Part shown: positions 44,048 to 54,139 of the stretch, in pieces
How the letters are laid out: each line of letters begins with the position of its first letter
How positions within the stretch are numbered: the first letter of the stretch is position 1
DNA from: Saccharina japonica
Taxonomy: Eukaryota > Sar > Phaeophyceae > Laminariales > Laminariaceae
Reading direction: 5' to 3'
Length of the DNA stretch: 64,000 bases
Assembly (NCBI GenBank): GCA_008828725.1
Contig: MEHQ01002284.1
Location: forward strand, 48,024-112,023
The notes under the pieces: model-generated
What the model was told of the DNA's origin: nothing
Databases searched by the model: none
Seen by the model: the letters and a program-made list of their open reading frames with translations, nothing else
Position numbers and translations under genes: made by a program

Positions 44048-44361
44048 GTTTTTTTGTCCATCCCATTAACTATCTTCGCCCTGTTATTCTCTCTCCCTCT
44101 GTAGTCGTAACTCAGATCCGGGGCCCCTAAGCAGGCTCCTCTCCCCCCTCCCCACTACGGTGCGTGCTTTGCATTTTAGCGCGATACATATTTAAGCCAT
44201 TTCTTCCCTCGTCAACTCTCGTCGAATTGTGCTTACCTACGCTATAATATGCGCTCTCGACAGTTGGTGTCATTTGAGAATAAAACTCTCCATACCGAGA
44301 CTCGAACCCTCTACTCCCAACTCAACCGGCGTCGTGGTTACCTGCTGAACCACCGGGGCGA
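44048..44361 (-). mobile_element. tRNA-derived SINE, copy 1
   Basis: Read on the minus strand it starts with a tRNA-like head containing an A-box-like TGGTTCAGCAGG and a B-box GGTTCGAGTCTC. A body shared with three other copies follows (TATTATAGCGTAGGTAAGCA, GGATCTGAGTTACGAC), and it ends with an A-rich tail. This copy lacks the GGGACCGCC minisatellite found after two other tails. Confidence 0.8.
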
Positions 44362-45329
44362 CCGACTCACCACACCATGGCGAATGTGTGGGTCCCGGCC
44401 GGGATTCGTGGAGCGTTCTCTGGGCGTTTAAAGACGCAAAATCTGTCAACTATTCGGGGGGAGGTGTTCCGCCGAACTAGAGCCAAACAGGACGACGGAA
44501 ACCCCATATTTTTGAGAGTTTAAGGTCTTGCTCTGTTGTTAGCTGCTGTTGTTGTATACCGTCTGTATTACACTGTCCCTCAAGCTCTCTACTATGTGGT
44601 AGCCATGGAACAACGGCAGTGTGCCGAATCAAGCTCTTCCTTTTGTGACGGCCACGGATAATGCAACTGTTTGTGTGCTAGCGTGCACCATGTTTCCTGT
44701 CGACCAATTGTAGGAAGTACGAACGAACGTATACGTAATCTCAAGAAATGTGCAACCTATCGGGTGCTGCGCAGGGGGCAGGACGACGATGAGAACCCGC
44801 ACTTCCTCCGAAATTCAAAAGTAACAGCACACCCACGGCACACACTGCAACAGCAGTAGCGACACGACAGCAGTACAACCACACCCGCGTGTCACACTTT
44901 GGCCTTTGTGACAGCCACGGCGATCTTACGTTTGTATGTGTGCGCGCACCAGCAGATACATGCAATTAATTCTGTTCACATTTTCCGAACGAGTTTGAAA
45001 TCAAGTACACGTGATAGAACCTCTTCCTGCCACACAGCAGAATACAGCAGTAGTAGCAGTACTTCAAGTAAAATCCTGTCGGGGAGCTTGGCGATGATAT
45101 TGCCCCCCTACTTTTCAACTTGTCACTTCCCCGGGACTTCGACCTAATCACATACGCAAGGGGGGCCTTGTATACAAGAACAAAACATGTCCTTACGTGC
45201 CTCAGGGGTCCCCCAGGAACACCCGGAAAACGAAAACTACGAAACCATAGGCACGCACTTCTGTTTCAGAGGCATATACACGAGGGGGTCATACTAAAAC
45301 CCTACGTAATAGTTTGGGTTTCTTTCCGG
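44362..45329. other. Non-coding stretch, nothing recognised
   Basis: Short frames only. A CAGCAGTAGCGACACGACAG patch lies near 44850. Confidence 0.35.
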
Positions 45330-45910
45330 ATTGGCAGTTCCCAAAAATGAAAAAAGCGTAATCCTAACACCGACCACCAACACCCCGATTACTGCTGTAG
45401 GTCCCTTATGGTAACACCTACACCTGTGTCGTAGCAGTGCTGACAATATAAAAACAAAACTTCCTGAACGGTGGTCAAATCGACAACTGGAACCACCTCT
45501 ACCCTCGTTTTTCTCCTGAAATACATTCGGTAATTCTGCTCTAACCTTGAATTTTCCACGAATCCATAATTTGGCAAGGCATGTATAGGAGCTCCTTGGT
45601 GCACTCCCGTGAGTTAGAGTGTTTGCGGTGGCGTTTTTTCTCCACTTCCCTTCCCGAAAATACACACCGAAGGTTGGATTTGAGGTAATTGTTTTTTAAA
45701 AGGACGAAAAAGTACTTGATCGAACGTACGTACATACGGTAGGAATTCGACGAAGTTAATGGTAGTTTTTCGTTCTCCATATCACTGGGTTACAAACACC
45801 GAGCAGTCTCCCATGCCTCGCACGCACCAACCTGTGCTGCTTGCTACACACAACGAAAACACCGCCGGGAGCACAGAGGTTCGAGAGTTGTAGCTGGAGT
45901 ACGACGGGGG
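45330..45910 (-). repeat. DR1, reverse-oriented partial copy
   Basis: Its reverse complement shares GGGAGTGCACCAAGGAG, CCTTGCCAAATTATGGATT, GGTAGAGGTGGTTCCAGTTG and TCGATTTGACC with DR1 copies A and B. Its outer part matches 32440-32720. Confidence 0.75.
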
Positions 45911-46258
45911 AGTATGACGCGGACGAGCGGTGTCTGATTGTGCCGGCGAGGCGCCGGTAGACTGCCGGCGGCCCGCTACGGTTCGCTCCCGCCCGCTTGG
46001 TGTCGGGGGGGGTGCGTCGTTCAGAAAGGACTACTCGTTCGAGTACGAGCACTGGTATGCACACGTGTTCGTACCGCCTTGCTTGTATGTAGAGCGCGAC
46101 AGCATGACAGCTCGCTTGCCATCTCAATTCCACCATACTGCGGTAGCAACAGCAGTAGGAGCAGCGGCGGAGCGCCGTCACGGCCCATATGTCGGGCGCC
46201 GGGTGTGCTCGGAGCGGAGCACGCCCACGCGGTGGCACGCGTAGTAGGTCGAGGGCAG

Positions 46259-46302
<44 letters not shown>

Positions 46303-48062
46303 CCACCACCACGAGCAGCACCAGCAGCAGCACAAAACGAGAAAAGCATTCGGTCCCAAATCGAAAACTGCAAAACTGGAAGCTGTGGCTTCTGCTGCTG
46401 CTGCTGGGGCTGGTGATGATGTTCGTTCATTTTTCTCAAGCAGATGTTGCCGCTACGTAACTGCCGCTAGCTGTGCTGCTGCGTGGTGCAGTCGTCGGAT
46501 AGCAACGGCGGCACTGCGCCTTACTCTGCCCCTGCTACCACCGTTGCTGGGCTGCCGTAGCTACTCGTTCGTTCCTCTGTTCGTTCGTTCGTTTTTGTTT
46601 TTTTTCCTAATGTTTTGGTTTGACGCGTTGCCGCACATGCTCACTTCCCTCCTCGTTTTCGGAGGCGTCGACTGCAGAATTTGTTTTACCTCACCCGCGA
46701 ACACACCGAATCATGAAGCGAAGGGAAACCGTTTCTTGTTTGCGGATAGAAATTCATAATTTTCAACTCATATCGCAAACACGCTGTGAGTACGAGCGGT
46801 GTGTCAAAGCGACAGCAGTTTTCGCGCATCCTTCGAGGCGGACCTCGTCGTTGCAGTTAAAATGTGGTTATAGGCGCTTGAGTTTTGCGGTTTCTCGTAA
46901 TGCACATAAAAATCGTACCATATATGTTTTCCTGCTGCAGCACGAGAAGGAGGAACGCAGGAGCTACTCAATACATGTACACAAATCGGCTCTCGTGTTT
47001 CCCTTGCACTATTAATAATGAGCCGCACGAGCGCCAAGCGCGAGACTTTTTCCTTGACTTTTCAAGGAAAAAAGGCTCTTCATAGAGGCTTGCGTTTTGC
47101 GTAGAAATCCATGTAGCGTGGTGTTTGAAGACTTCTTCTGCGTGTTTGTTTGCGACAGTCAACATCGACGTTTGTACACCGCATTCAACGTACACGGCAC
47201 CAACGCCAGTCCCGTCGGACTCTGTGCACGCACACATTTTAACGAAGTCTTCTCGTGCTGGTATCGCTGCAACTCGTTCAGAGTTGGTCGAGCTAGGTGT
47301 GGCAACGTGTGTGTTTTACAGGCACACATGCCTTTTTTTTTATTTCGGGACGTAAAACATCATAACGGTTTTTTTATAAAATTTTAAAAATACGTCACAG
47401 CGCAACACAGCGATGAGTTTTTGGTTTAGTTTTCGGAGTTCTATGATGTAGGTGGTATTGTAAGGCCCACTCTCCTACTGATGAGGGGAAGGAGAAGCTC
47501 TGCTGTAATGCCGTACAGCAGTAGTTGTGGGGGCACCTGCTACGATAATAGGCGCGGCAACGTGTGTTTTCAAACAAGGCCACAGGGCCACGTTTTTTTA
47601 CAGGCACATAAATCATCACAAGGTTTTTGTTTCTGCAGTTCTACCGAACACAACCCAGCTTTCTTCAAATAATGCCGAATATCACTACCATCGTGTTGGG
47701 GAACCAGGAGACACGTGTACACAACAGTTTGAGTACGAGTACAGAGGATTCAAGGGCTAGACCGACAAGCCGAGCGTACAGTGACGCTGGCCCTGGCCTC
47801 ATGTGTCCTACTACTGCTGCTGTTGCTGCCGTTCCGTTGCTGTTGTTGCTGCGGCCGCCACAGCTGCTGCTGCTGCTGCTGCTGCTGTATGCTGTATGCT
47901 GTTTTTTTTTGTTTTAAGAAATAACCCAAACGGCACGTATACGTAGATGTTCGTTCGTGTTTTGGCTCAGCACTCAGCTCACAGCAGTATCCCCCCAGCG
48001 TGATGCATCGCAGATTTGACTACTGCAGGTACCCGAGGTCGCGCCTCATTACCACCAATTAA
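45911..48062. other. Gene-poor stretch with CAG and CTG microsatellites
   Basis: (CAG)n lies at 46258-46302, followed by CAC/CAG mixtures to about 46332. An impure CTG tract lies at 47811-47900. A DR1-like fragment (GAAGGAGGAACGCAGGAGCT, ACACAAATCGGCTCTCGTG) is at about 46935-47010. Long overlapping frames on both strands near 46 kb are created by the CAG run and are not credited as genes. Confidence 0.5.
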
Positions 48063-48304
48063 GGGTCGTTCTTATCGAGCAACTTTTTTCCAAAATTTCC
48101 AAATATATTTTCCAAAAAAAATAGGAAAATCAAGAAAAAACAGGATTTATTTGGAAATTTGGAATTTTTACAGAGGGCAAAATATTTGGAAGGCTTCGCA
48201 TTCCAAAATTTGGAAATTATTTTTGGAAAATATGGAAGTCCTAAAAATTGCGCGAAAAATGTATTTGGAAATTTTGGAAAAAAGTTGCTCGATAAGAACG
48301 ACCC
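48063..48304. mobile_element. A/T-rich Tourist-like MITE, 242 bp
   Basis: The terminal inverted repeats start GGGTCGTTCTTATCGAGCAA and are perfect for about 43 bases. Flanks TAA (left) and TAG (right) agree with a PIF-type 3-bp duplication bearing one change. The interior repeats TTTCCAAA and TTTGGAAA, so most of the element is self-complementary. Confidence 0.85.
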
Positions 48305-48329
48305 TAGTTGAAACATGCCAAAGAACTCC

Positions 48330-49920
48330 GATTTCCATCCCGGCGCCCACACAGACAACATGTATAACGCGCTGCCTTTGCGATGGTAGGCTGGCTGTGT
48401 TCTTGGCAAGAGCAGCGAAATAACAACGGAGTAAATTTCAACATCGGATTGTGCGAGTAGCGCTTCCATTGTCTCTCCTGCTCGTTCGACAGAAGACACA
48501 CAAAACTTGGCTTACAGCTTACAGCAGTACAAAAAATCGCATATTCAAGCGCCTGGAACCACATTGTTTATTTTCAGCGACGAGGTCCGCCTCGAAGGAG
48601 GGGACGGAAACTGCAGTCGCTTTGGCACATTCTTGGGAGTGCACCAAGGAGCAAGGAGCTCACATCTGCCTTGCCAAGTTATGGATTAATGGGGCATTTC
48701 GGAGAAGGTCCTTACGAGCAGCACCACGGAATATCCTACAGTAGTACAAACAAATCGTGGGTAGAGGTGGTTCCAGTTGTCGATTTGACCTCCAAAAAGT
48801 ACGTACTCGTACGAGTACCCACGGGTATGTTTGTGTGCAATGCCACACAGGTACCTATTGTAGGCAGGGGAAGGCATACCGTTGTTGTGCTCTAAAACAA
48901 TGTGCAACGGGCTAAACTAAAGCCCGGACGGGCGATTCGTATCGAAAGCCGTAATGAATACGACACCGAAACTACACCTAGCCCACTACGTACTGCTGTC
49001 AATTCGTACGAGCTGTTTGGCTGGCACCTTTTGAAATTTAATATTTGATTTGCTGTGTTTTTGAACGTAATTGCGTATCAGAGTACACAAGCAGCTGCAG
49101 TACCTACGATGGTGGTCCGCACACTTTTTTCAAAGTACGCGCGGCGAGGGTCGGAGACTTTGGGGTGGGTTGGTGTCGTGGCTAGGGTTCTAGAGTTAGG
49201 GCATCTGGATGTCAACTACAGTACTGATAATGCAACATCTTTGCTGACCACAGATCACACAGCAGCCGCGGTACTGCTGTATGTATGTTCTGCTGCGATA
49301 TGCTGAGACAGAGATAGAGGAGTTACGAGGAGCAACGCACATACATGCCAACGAGCGTACCTAGTCGACCCGCCGAGAGGAATCACCGATAGCAAGCGCC
49401 ACACGCAGGGTCCCAAGCTGCAGGTCAGGTGTAGGTCGAATGGACAGTAGTAGACCTCGTGACCAAAGCTCAGTACACAACCAGATCTGGACCACCAAAG
49501 ACGAATGGACATATGCCAGGGATGCTCGACAGCAGTCTGCGACTGAGATAAACCAGACTCGCCCTATGTGCAGAGCGGTTGACACCAAACGCTTTGCAAG
49601 CTACAGGTCTGATTGGTGGAGACTGGTCTTTCGGCCGCCCGGATTCGTTTTTTTAAAAACGCTACCAAAACATGCGGCGGAGCCGCGGGGCTTCCCCTGC
49701 TGAACCCGAGCTCCCCAAAGGATTGTGGTTCGGGTTCGGGTTCGGGTTCGGGTCAGGGCTAGTTCTGGGGTCGGGTTGGCCTAGGTCGACGTGCAAGTTG
49801 AAGTTGATCACACACGATCTGCACAAAGTTTCCGCCGACCGCTCCTGCACATAGGGAGCCAACAAACAAGAACCAGGGAGTTCCACATGAGAGGCCACAT
49901 ATTGAAACGTAATTTTTGCA
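48330..49920 (+). repeat. Dispersed repeat DR1, long copy B
   Basis: Homologous to 28290-30080 in the same orientation. The two copies have different indels: copy A carries a CAG expansion, and copy B carries extra GGGTTCGGGTTC sequence at about 49726-49760. No intact frame is present. Confidence 0.8.
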
Positions 49921-49999
49921 TTTTGTAGACTCTTCTTTCACGCTCATACGCGTGCGCGCCTTGCGAGGATACTAACCGTAATGATACTCGCAGTACACA

Positions 50000-50310
50000 G
50001 CAGTAGTGTTCATAGGTCGCCAGTCCAGAGTACCAGTATACCGCTCATTGGGACTCAGTCATTGAGTCGCGAGTCCGAGTCGTTCTGAAGTCCCGAGCCC
50101 CCACAGACAGGGAGCTGCCGATACAGGCTTGATTTGAAAATAAGAACGACTACGAACTCTTTTGTACTGAAAATAGTGTAGGACACACCCTGCCTTTTAC
50201 ATATAAAAGGAATTCTAGCCTCGCCAGAAATAAGAGATGTCGCGTACTGTAGCCCTAAACAGAACGGTGTTGTAGTAGAGAAAGCGCCAGGTATCATATC
50301 ACGCAACAAA
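50000..50310. repeat. GAGTC minisatellite unit and possible LTR end with primer-binding-like site
   Basis: At 50005-50100, GGGACTCAGTCATTGAGTCG belongs to the 42-bp GAGTC family and is nearly identical to 56120-56140. At about 50262-50315, GTAGTAGAGAAAGCGCCAGG then TATCATATCAC and CAACAAATAATTTCAAAT matches 63794-63920. GGTATCAT followed by A-C-rich sequence resembles a Copia primer-binding site for initiator tRNA-Met. This would make the preceding sequence an LTR end. The assignment is tentative. Confidence 0.4.
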
Positions 50311-50477
50311 TAATTTCAAATCGTCAAGAAGATCTTTATTTTTACCGAAATCCATAATTTATTTGGTTGACGCACCAAGGAGATACTCAGCTCGAGATAC
50401 TTCATTTTTGGTTAAAATTACCGACGGACACTTGACGGACATCCTTTTTTATCTTCTCGATGAGAGCACGAATTCAT

Positions 50478-50534
50478 ACCCACACCACAACCACAACCAC
50501 ACCACACCACACCACACCACACCACACCGCACCA
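50478..50534. repeat. (CACAC)n microsatellite in presumed 5' leader
   Basis: Repeated ACCACACC/ACCACAACC words end ten bases before the start codon of the secreted-protein gene. Confidence 0.85.
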
Positions 50535-50544
50535 CATCCTCATC

Positions 50545-51072
50545 ATGTCTATCTACATCTCCCTTAGACTCTTGGCACTGGGAGTAATGCTGCTGACCAC
50601 GGCTAATAATATGGTCGACGGAGACTGCTCGATTGCTGACTGTGCCGACGACGAAACGTGTTCGAATTGTGTGACGGCTCAAGGACAAGAGACGAACGCG
50701 AACGGCGTGAGTGTGTCCGACTGCTGGTCAAACGTAATCCCCGACGATTCGTACATTGGTTCGCCTTGTCTCGGGAAACTTGGTTTAGCGTGTTGCTCGG
50801 ACTTGGTATACGGCGGGTGCCTAGAAAACGACCTATTCGTGGAATACATTCTGTGCACGCTGGCCGAAGAGGACAATTGCCGTTTGGGCGTAATATCGTG
50901 TGACAGTGTTTACACCAACATGGACGCGGTGGCCAGCGGCACAGCCAGCGGCAGCGGAACAAGCAGCGACACAAACAGCGGAGCTATCATCGGCGTTGGG
51001 GACTCGACTATTATTGGTGTCGCCTTTTCGTGTGCGTTCACGATTATTTTTAGTCTTCTACTACTACTGTAA
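50545..51072 (+). CDS. Secreted cysteine-rich protein with C-terminal anchor
   Basis: An intact 175-residue frame with no recognised family. Residues 1-21 form a hydrophobic signal peptide (LRLLALGVMLLTTA core). The mature ectodomain (about 25-125) is acidic and has twelve cysteines at about 28, 33, 39, 42, 60, 75, 83, 84, 92, 104, 112 and 119; an even number fits six disulfides. A Ser/Gly/Thr-rich linker follows (about 129-146). The protein ends in a hydrophobic segment with no charged tail (FSCAFTIIFSLLLLL), as in GPI-anchored proteins or a terminal membrane helix. It probably sits at the cell surface or wall, and function is unknown. The start is supported by the signal peptide directly after it. 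A CACAC-rich leader precedes it, and a Tourist-like element begins 360 bases downstream. Confidence 0.85.
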   Translation: MSIYISLRLLALGVMLLTTANNMVDGDCSIADCADDETCSNCVTAQGQETNANGVSVSDCWSNVIPDDSYIGSPCLGKLGLACCSDLVYGGCLENDLFVEYILCTLAEEDNCRLGVISCDSVYTNMDAVASGTASGSGTSSDTNSGAIIGVGDSTIIGVAFSCAFTIIFSLLLLL

Positions 51073-51432
51073 AAGAAAGCTGTTCGGCAAACAAACGAAT
51101 GGAGCCTCTCCCTACTTTCGTGGAGTCCCAAGGCTCCCAAGTGATGTGGTAGCCTTGACCCGCTGCCAAGGGCTGCAGTTTTCCTCCAAATATTTGGGGC
51201 AAGGAGAGAGCCCTCCGCGTTGGGTTAGCAGCGTGGAGAAGAGATAGAACGAGAGAGGTTCGGGCGGGCAAACAAGGCCCGTCTCGACTTCAAGGAGGCT
51301 CGGGTGATCAGACCGAGTTCTCCCGTTTCTCGGAAATATTCTCAGATGTGATAACACTTCTGGTGTATCTTCCATGGGTACATGTGCAACGATCATTCGA
51401 CGAACTTTCCCCAAAACCTGTCTTTGCAATAA

Positions 51433-52241
51433 GGGCCCGTATTAACGAACATTTGTTTTCGTTTGTTTGAGTTTTTTTTTTTGTTCGTTTGTTTTGATTT
51501 GACCTGATTGGTCGAAACGTGAATAACCAGCAAGATATTTTGATTTCAAAACTGAGTAGTTCAATAAAACGGAATTCCACAAGAAGTCTTTTGGGACTTC
51601 TTTTGCTCTTTTTTTTCTGTTGAATTGGGAGTTCATCCAACTCGACGTGGCGTGTTCCATGAAACCGAAGGAAGCCACGCAAACTTGAGCCATGTCGTCG
51701 ACTGATTCAGAGGCGAGATCCACCATTCCCGAGAGGCACGGATACCGGATCAGCCGCAGCGCGAGGTCCGACGGCCCCTACCATAGGGTAGACCGCTTGC
51801 GGCGCCTAAAAAGTAATATAGGCCGTCGCAAATCCAATTTTTCACCCCTCTTTGCCTCCCAAAACACACGAGCACCGACCAGGTCGCGACTTGGCGTAGA
51901 AGTTCGATCGCTGCATCCCCGTCGCTGCTGCCCGCGTTGGGCTTCGGGGCTGCGCCAGCCCACCCAAGACATCCCTAGAGTGATAGCCTCCTAGCCGGTG
52001 CTGGCAGACATACTTTTCCGCTGCCAGCGGCGCCCTGGGGAGGACACAGGCCGTAGGTCGCCTCGTTGGTTACTCACGGGTGTTCGTTGACCCTTGTGCG
52101 TTATTCTCATTTTTTGACGCAATACACCATCCCTCGATAAGACCCAAACACGTTTTTTCAGGGAAATCGTATTCAAAACAAACGAAAAACAAAAATTGTT
52201 TTCCCATTTCAATAAAAAGCGATGTTCGTTAAGATGGGCCC
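51433..52241. mobile_element. PIF/Harbinger-like element, 809 bp, TAA duplication
   Basis: Direct TAA lies outside both ends (51430-51432 and 52242-52244). The termini GGGCCCGTATTAACGAACAT and (reverse complement) GGGCCCATCTTAACGAACAT are inverted. Their GGGCC...AACGAAC pattern resembles the 13.5-kb element, which suggests related transposase recognition. Frames inside (for example minus 51442-51726) show no recognised transposase domain, so it is probably non-autonomous or carries captured sequence. Confidence 0.85.
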
Positions 52242-52329
52242 TAACACATTCTTTTAAAAACCCTCATTGGGGAGTTGTAGAGATAACAGGGGATGGATCT
52301 TGTTTGTCCCCGATTGTTCTTATTTTCAG

Positions 52330-52546
52330 GATCCCGCGCCCGCTGCCCCAAAACACGGCGGTCCCGTTGCACAAACCCACTTGATGGTCCGCCAACCCGG
52401 TGGTCCCGCAAACAAAAATCAATTTGACGGTTCCCTTTTCACCTGGCGGTCCCGCTGATTACAAAACACGCAGGCGGTCTCCCCTCACACCCGGCGCCCC
52501 CCACCGCCACTACGTACAGCAGTACCGATGTGGGGACAAACCACTT
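52330..52546 (-). repeat. GGGACCGCC minisatellite downstream of a SINE tail
   Basis: In SINE orientation, units of the form GGGACCGCCGGGT followed by ACCGTCAAATTGATTTGTG repeat about every 40 bases. The same array follows the SINE at 58.6 kb, so the SINE and array appear to travel as one unit. Confidence 0.7.
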
Positions 52547-52889
52547 TGTTTGTTTGTTTGTTTGTTTGTTTGTTTTTTCCCCATCGTATTCATTATCTTC
52601 GCCCTTCCGTCTTTCTCCCCCTTCCTAGTCGTAACTCAGATCCGGGGTCACAAAGTAGGCTCCTCTCCCTCCTCCCCCACTACGGTTCTTGCCTTGGTTT
52701 TTATCGCGAGAAGATTACAGCACTTTCTTCCCTCCTCGTCAACTTTCGTCGAATTTTGCTTACCCACGCTATAATATGCGCTCTCGACAGTCGGTGTCAC
52801 TTGAGAATAAAAACCTCCATGGGGAGAATCGAACCCTCGACATCCGGCCCTACAGGCTTCGTGGCTATACCAGTTAGACCACCGGGGCG
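52547..52889 (-). mobile_element. tRNA-derived SINE, copy 2
   Basis: Minus-strand head from 52889: GCCCCGGTGGTCTAACTGG (A-box region), then GAGGGTTCGATTCTCC (B-box). The shared body includes TGACACCGACTGTCGAGAG, TATTATAGCGTGGGTAAGCA and GGATCTGAGTTACGAC. The tail is (CAAA)n of about 30 bases, followed by the GGGACCGCC array. Confidence 0.85.
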
Positions 52890-53930
52890 TGGAATTATAT
52901 AAATATTGGTTTCTGTACAGTCAGTGCAGTACTAAAAGGGTTGAGAAACTCTTATTTTGGCTAAGAGGCTTGGGGCTTATTTCCCCCCCGATTTGAGCAT
53001 AAATGCTTGAATGTGAGTGCCAGGCTCTCGACCCAACCGTCGCATGGATATGTCCTTCGTCGATTCCACCATTCGTCGAGGTCATAGATATCTCTATCTT
53101 GTTATTGTACTGTTAATACTATACTGTGGTCGTTCGTATTCCAAGACTATTTGTCGTGTTCGGCAGCCCATCCAATTTCGTATTTTGAGAACGGATGCAG
53201 AACAAGTAACTATTCATATCCAAAAATCTTATTCTACAAAGAAAGGGGTGCGCAGTGCGAGATGCATTTTTATTTCTTCGGAGGTCGCAAAAAAACATCA
53301 AAATTTTACCCATCCGCCGGAGGATTAAAAAAAAAAAATCAAAATACCACTCAGGCATCCACATCCATGATGATGATGAATATCATTAACAAGATGATAC
53401 TAAACGAAAGGCTTGTGAGGACTGTAGACACCAACGCTCATAATGTTGCCCGCTTTCAACGGCCCCATGACCGTACCACTGCCGCTGCATATATCTGTAC
53501 TTCCCTACCCCCGGAACAGCCGTTTAATAGCTACTGATCCTACCTTACGCGCATTAGACGCCAAGGTTCCCCCCCCTCCCTGCTACTGACAGCGGGGGTT
53601 CCTCCGACAGCTGAACCTCCGAACCGACTGTTCTGCCCGCCCCCTCCGACTGCTGCACCCTACCTCTGCTCTTCTTCCTCGTTTGGCTTATAAAGCAAAA
53701 CCCACGCACCCACCGCCGCGCTTGATTCTGTGCTGTACGTTTTGTGGTACTTATTTTTTTCAATGTATCTTTCTTGGATAGAACGTACTGGTTTACACTA
53801 ATACTTTATACCGGTATTTCACAAAATCAGCTGTCAGGTATCGATATGTGTACAATAGCCTGTTGTACAATTCTGTCTATCGATACCTACAAAATTGCAG
53901 AGATATGTGTACAATAGGTTGTATACTCCA
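52890..53930. other. Gene-poor stretch; short frame with hydrophobic segment
   Basis: A 103-codon frame at 53017-53328 has a hydrophobic run (YLYLVIVLLILYCG), but no family and a competing overlapping frame, so it is not called as a gene. Near 53790-53915, GATATGTGTACAATAG occurs twice. Confidence 0.35.
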
Positions 53931-54139
53931 TGCCACTGAGTGCTGCCTATAGATGACAATCTTACTGATCGGCGACTCGGTGGGGTACTGGCTATTGATG
54001 TGGCGAAGTGCCCATCACCAACGCAGAACTAAACGAAACTAGAAGACTCAGCGGCCAACGTAGCGATTTCGTTTCCCGTCGAGGTGATCGCGACATCTAT
54101 AGCACCTATGCGCGTCGCAGGCACCCCATCCAAATAGGG

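Noticed and set aside
46258-46302. Coding CAG repeat of disease type
   Set aside because: There is no credible gene around it, and CAG tracts are scattered in non-coding DNA throughout the window.
45756-46759. Poly-Ala (minus) and poly-Gln/His (plus) proteins near 46 kb
   Set aside because: Both frames owe their length to the same CAG run. The remaining sequence has no domain, and part overlaps a DR1 copy.
52815-52889. Functional tRNA genes at the SINE heads
   Set aside because: A and B boxes are present, but D and T stems do not pair properly, and each head is joined to the same non-tRNA body and A-rich tail.
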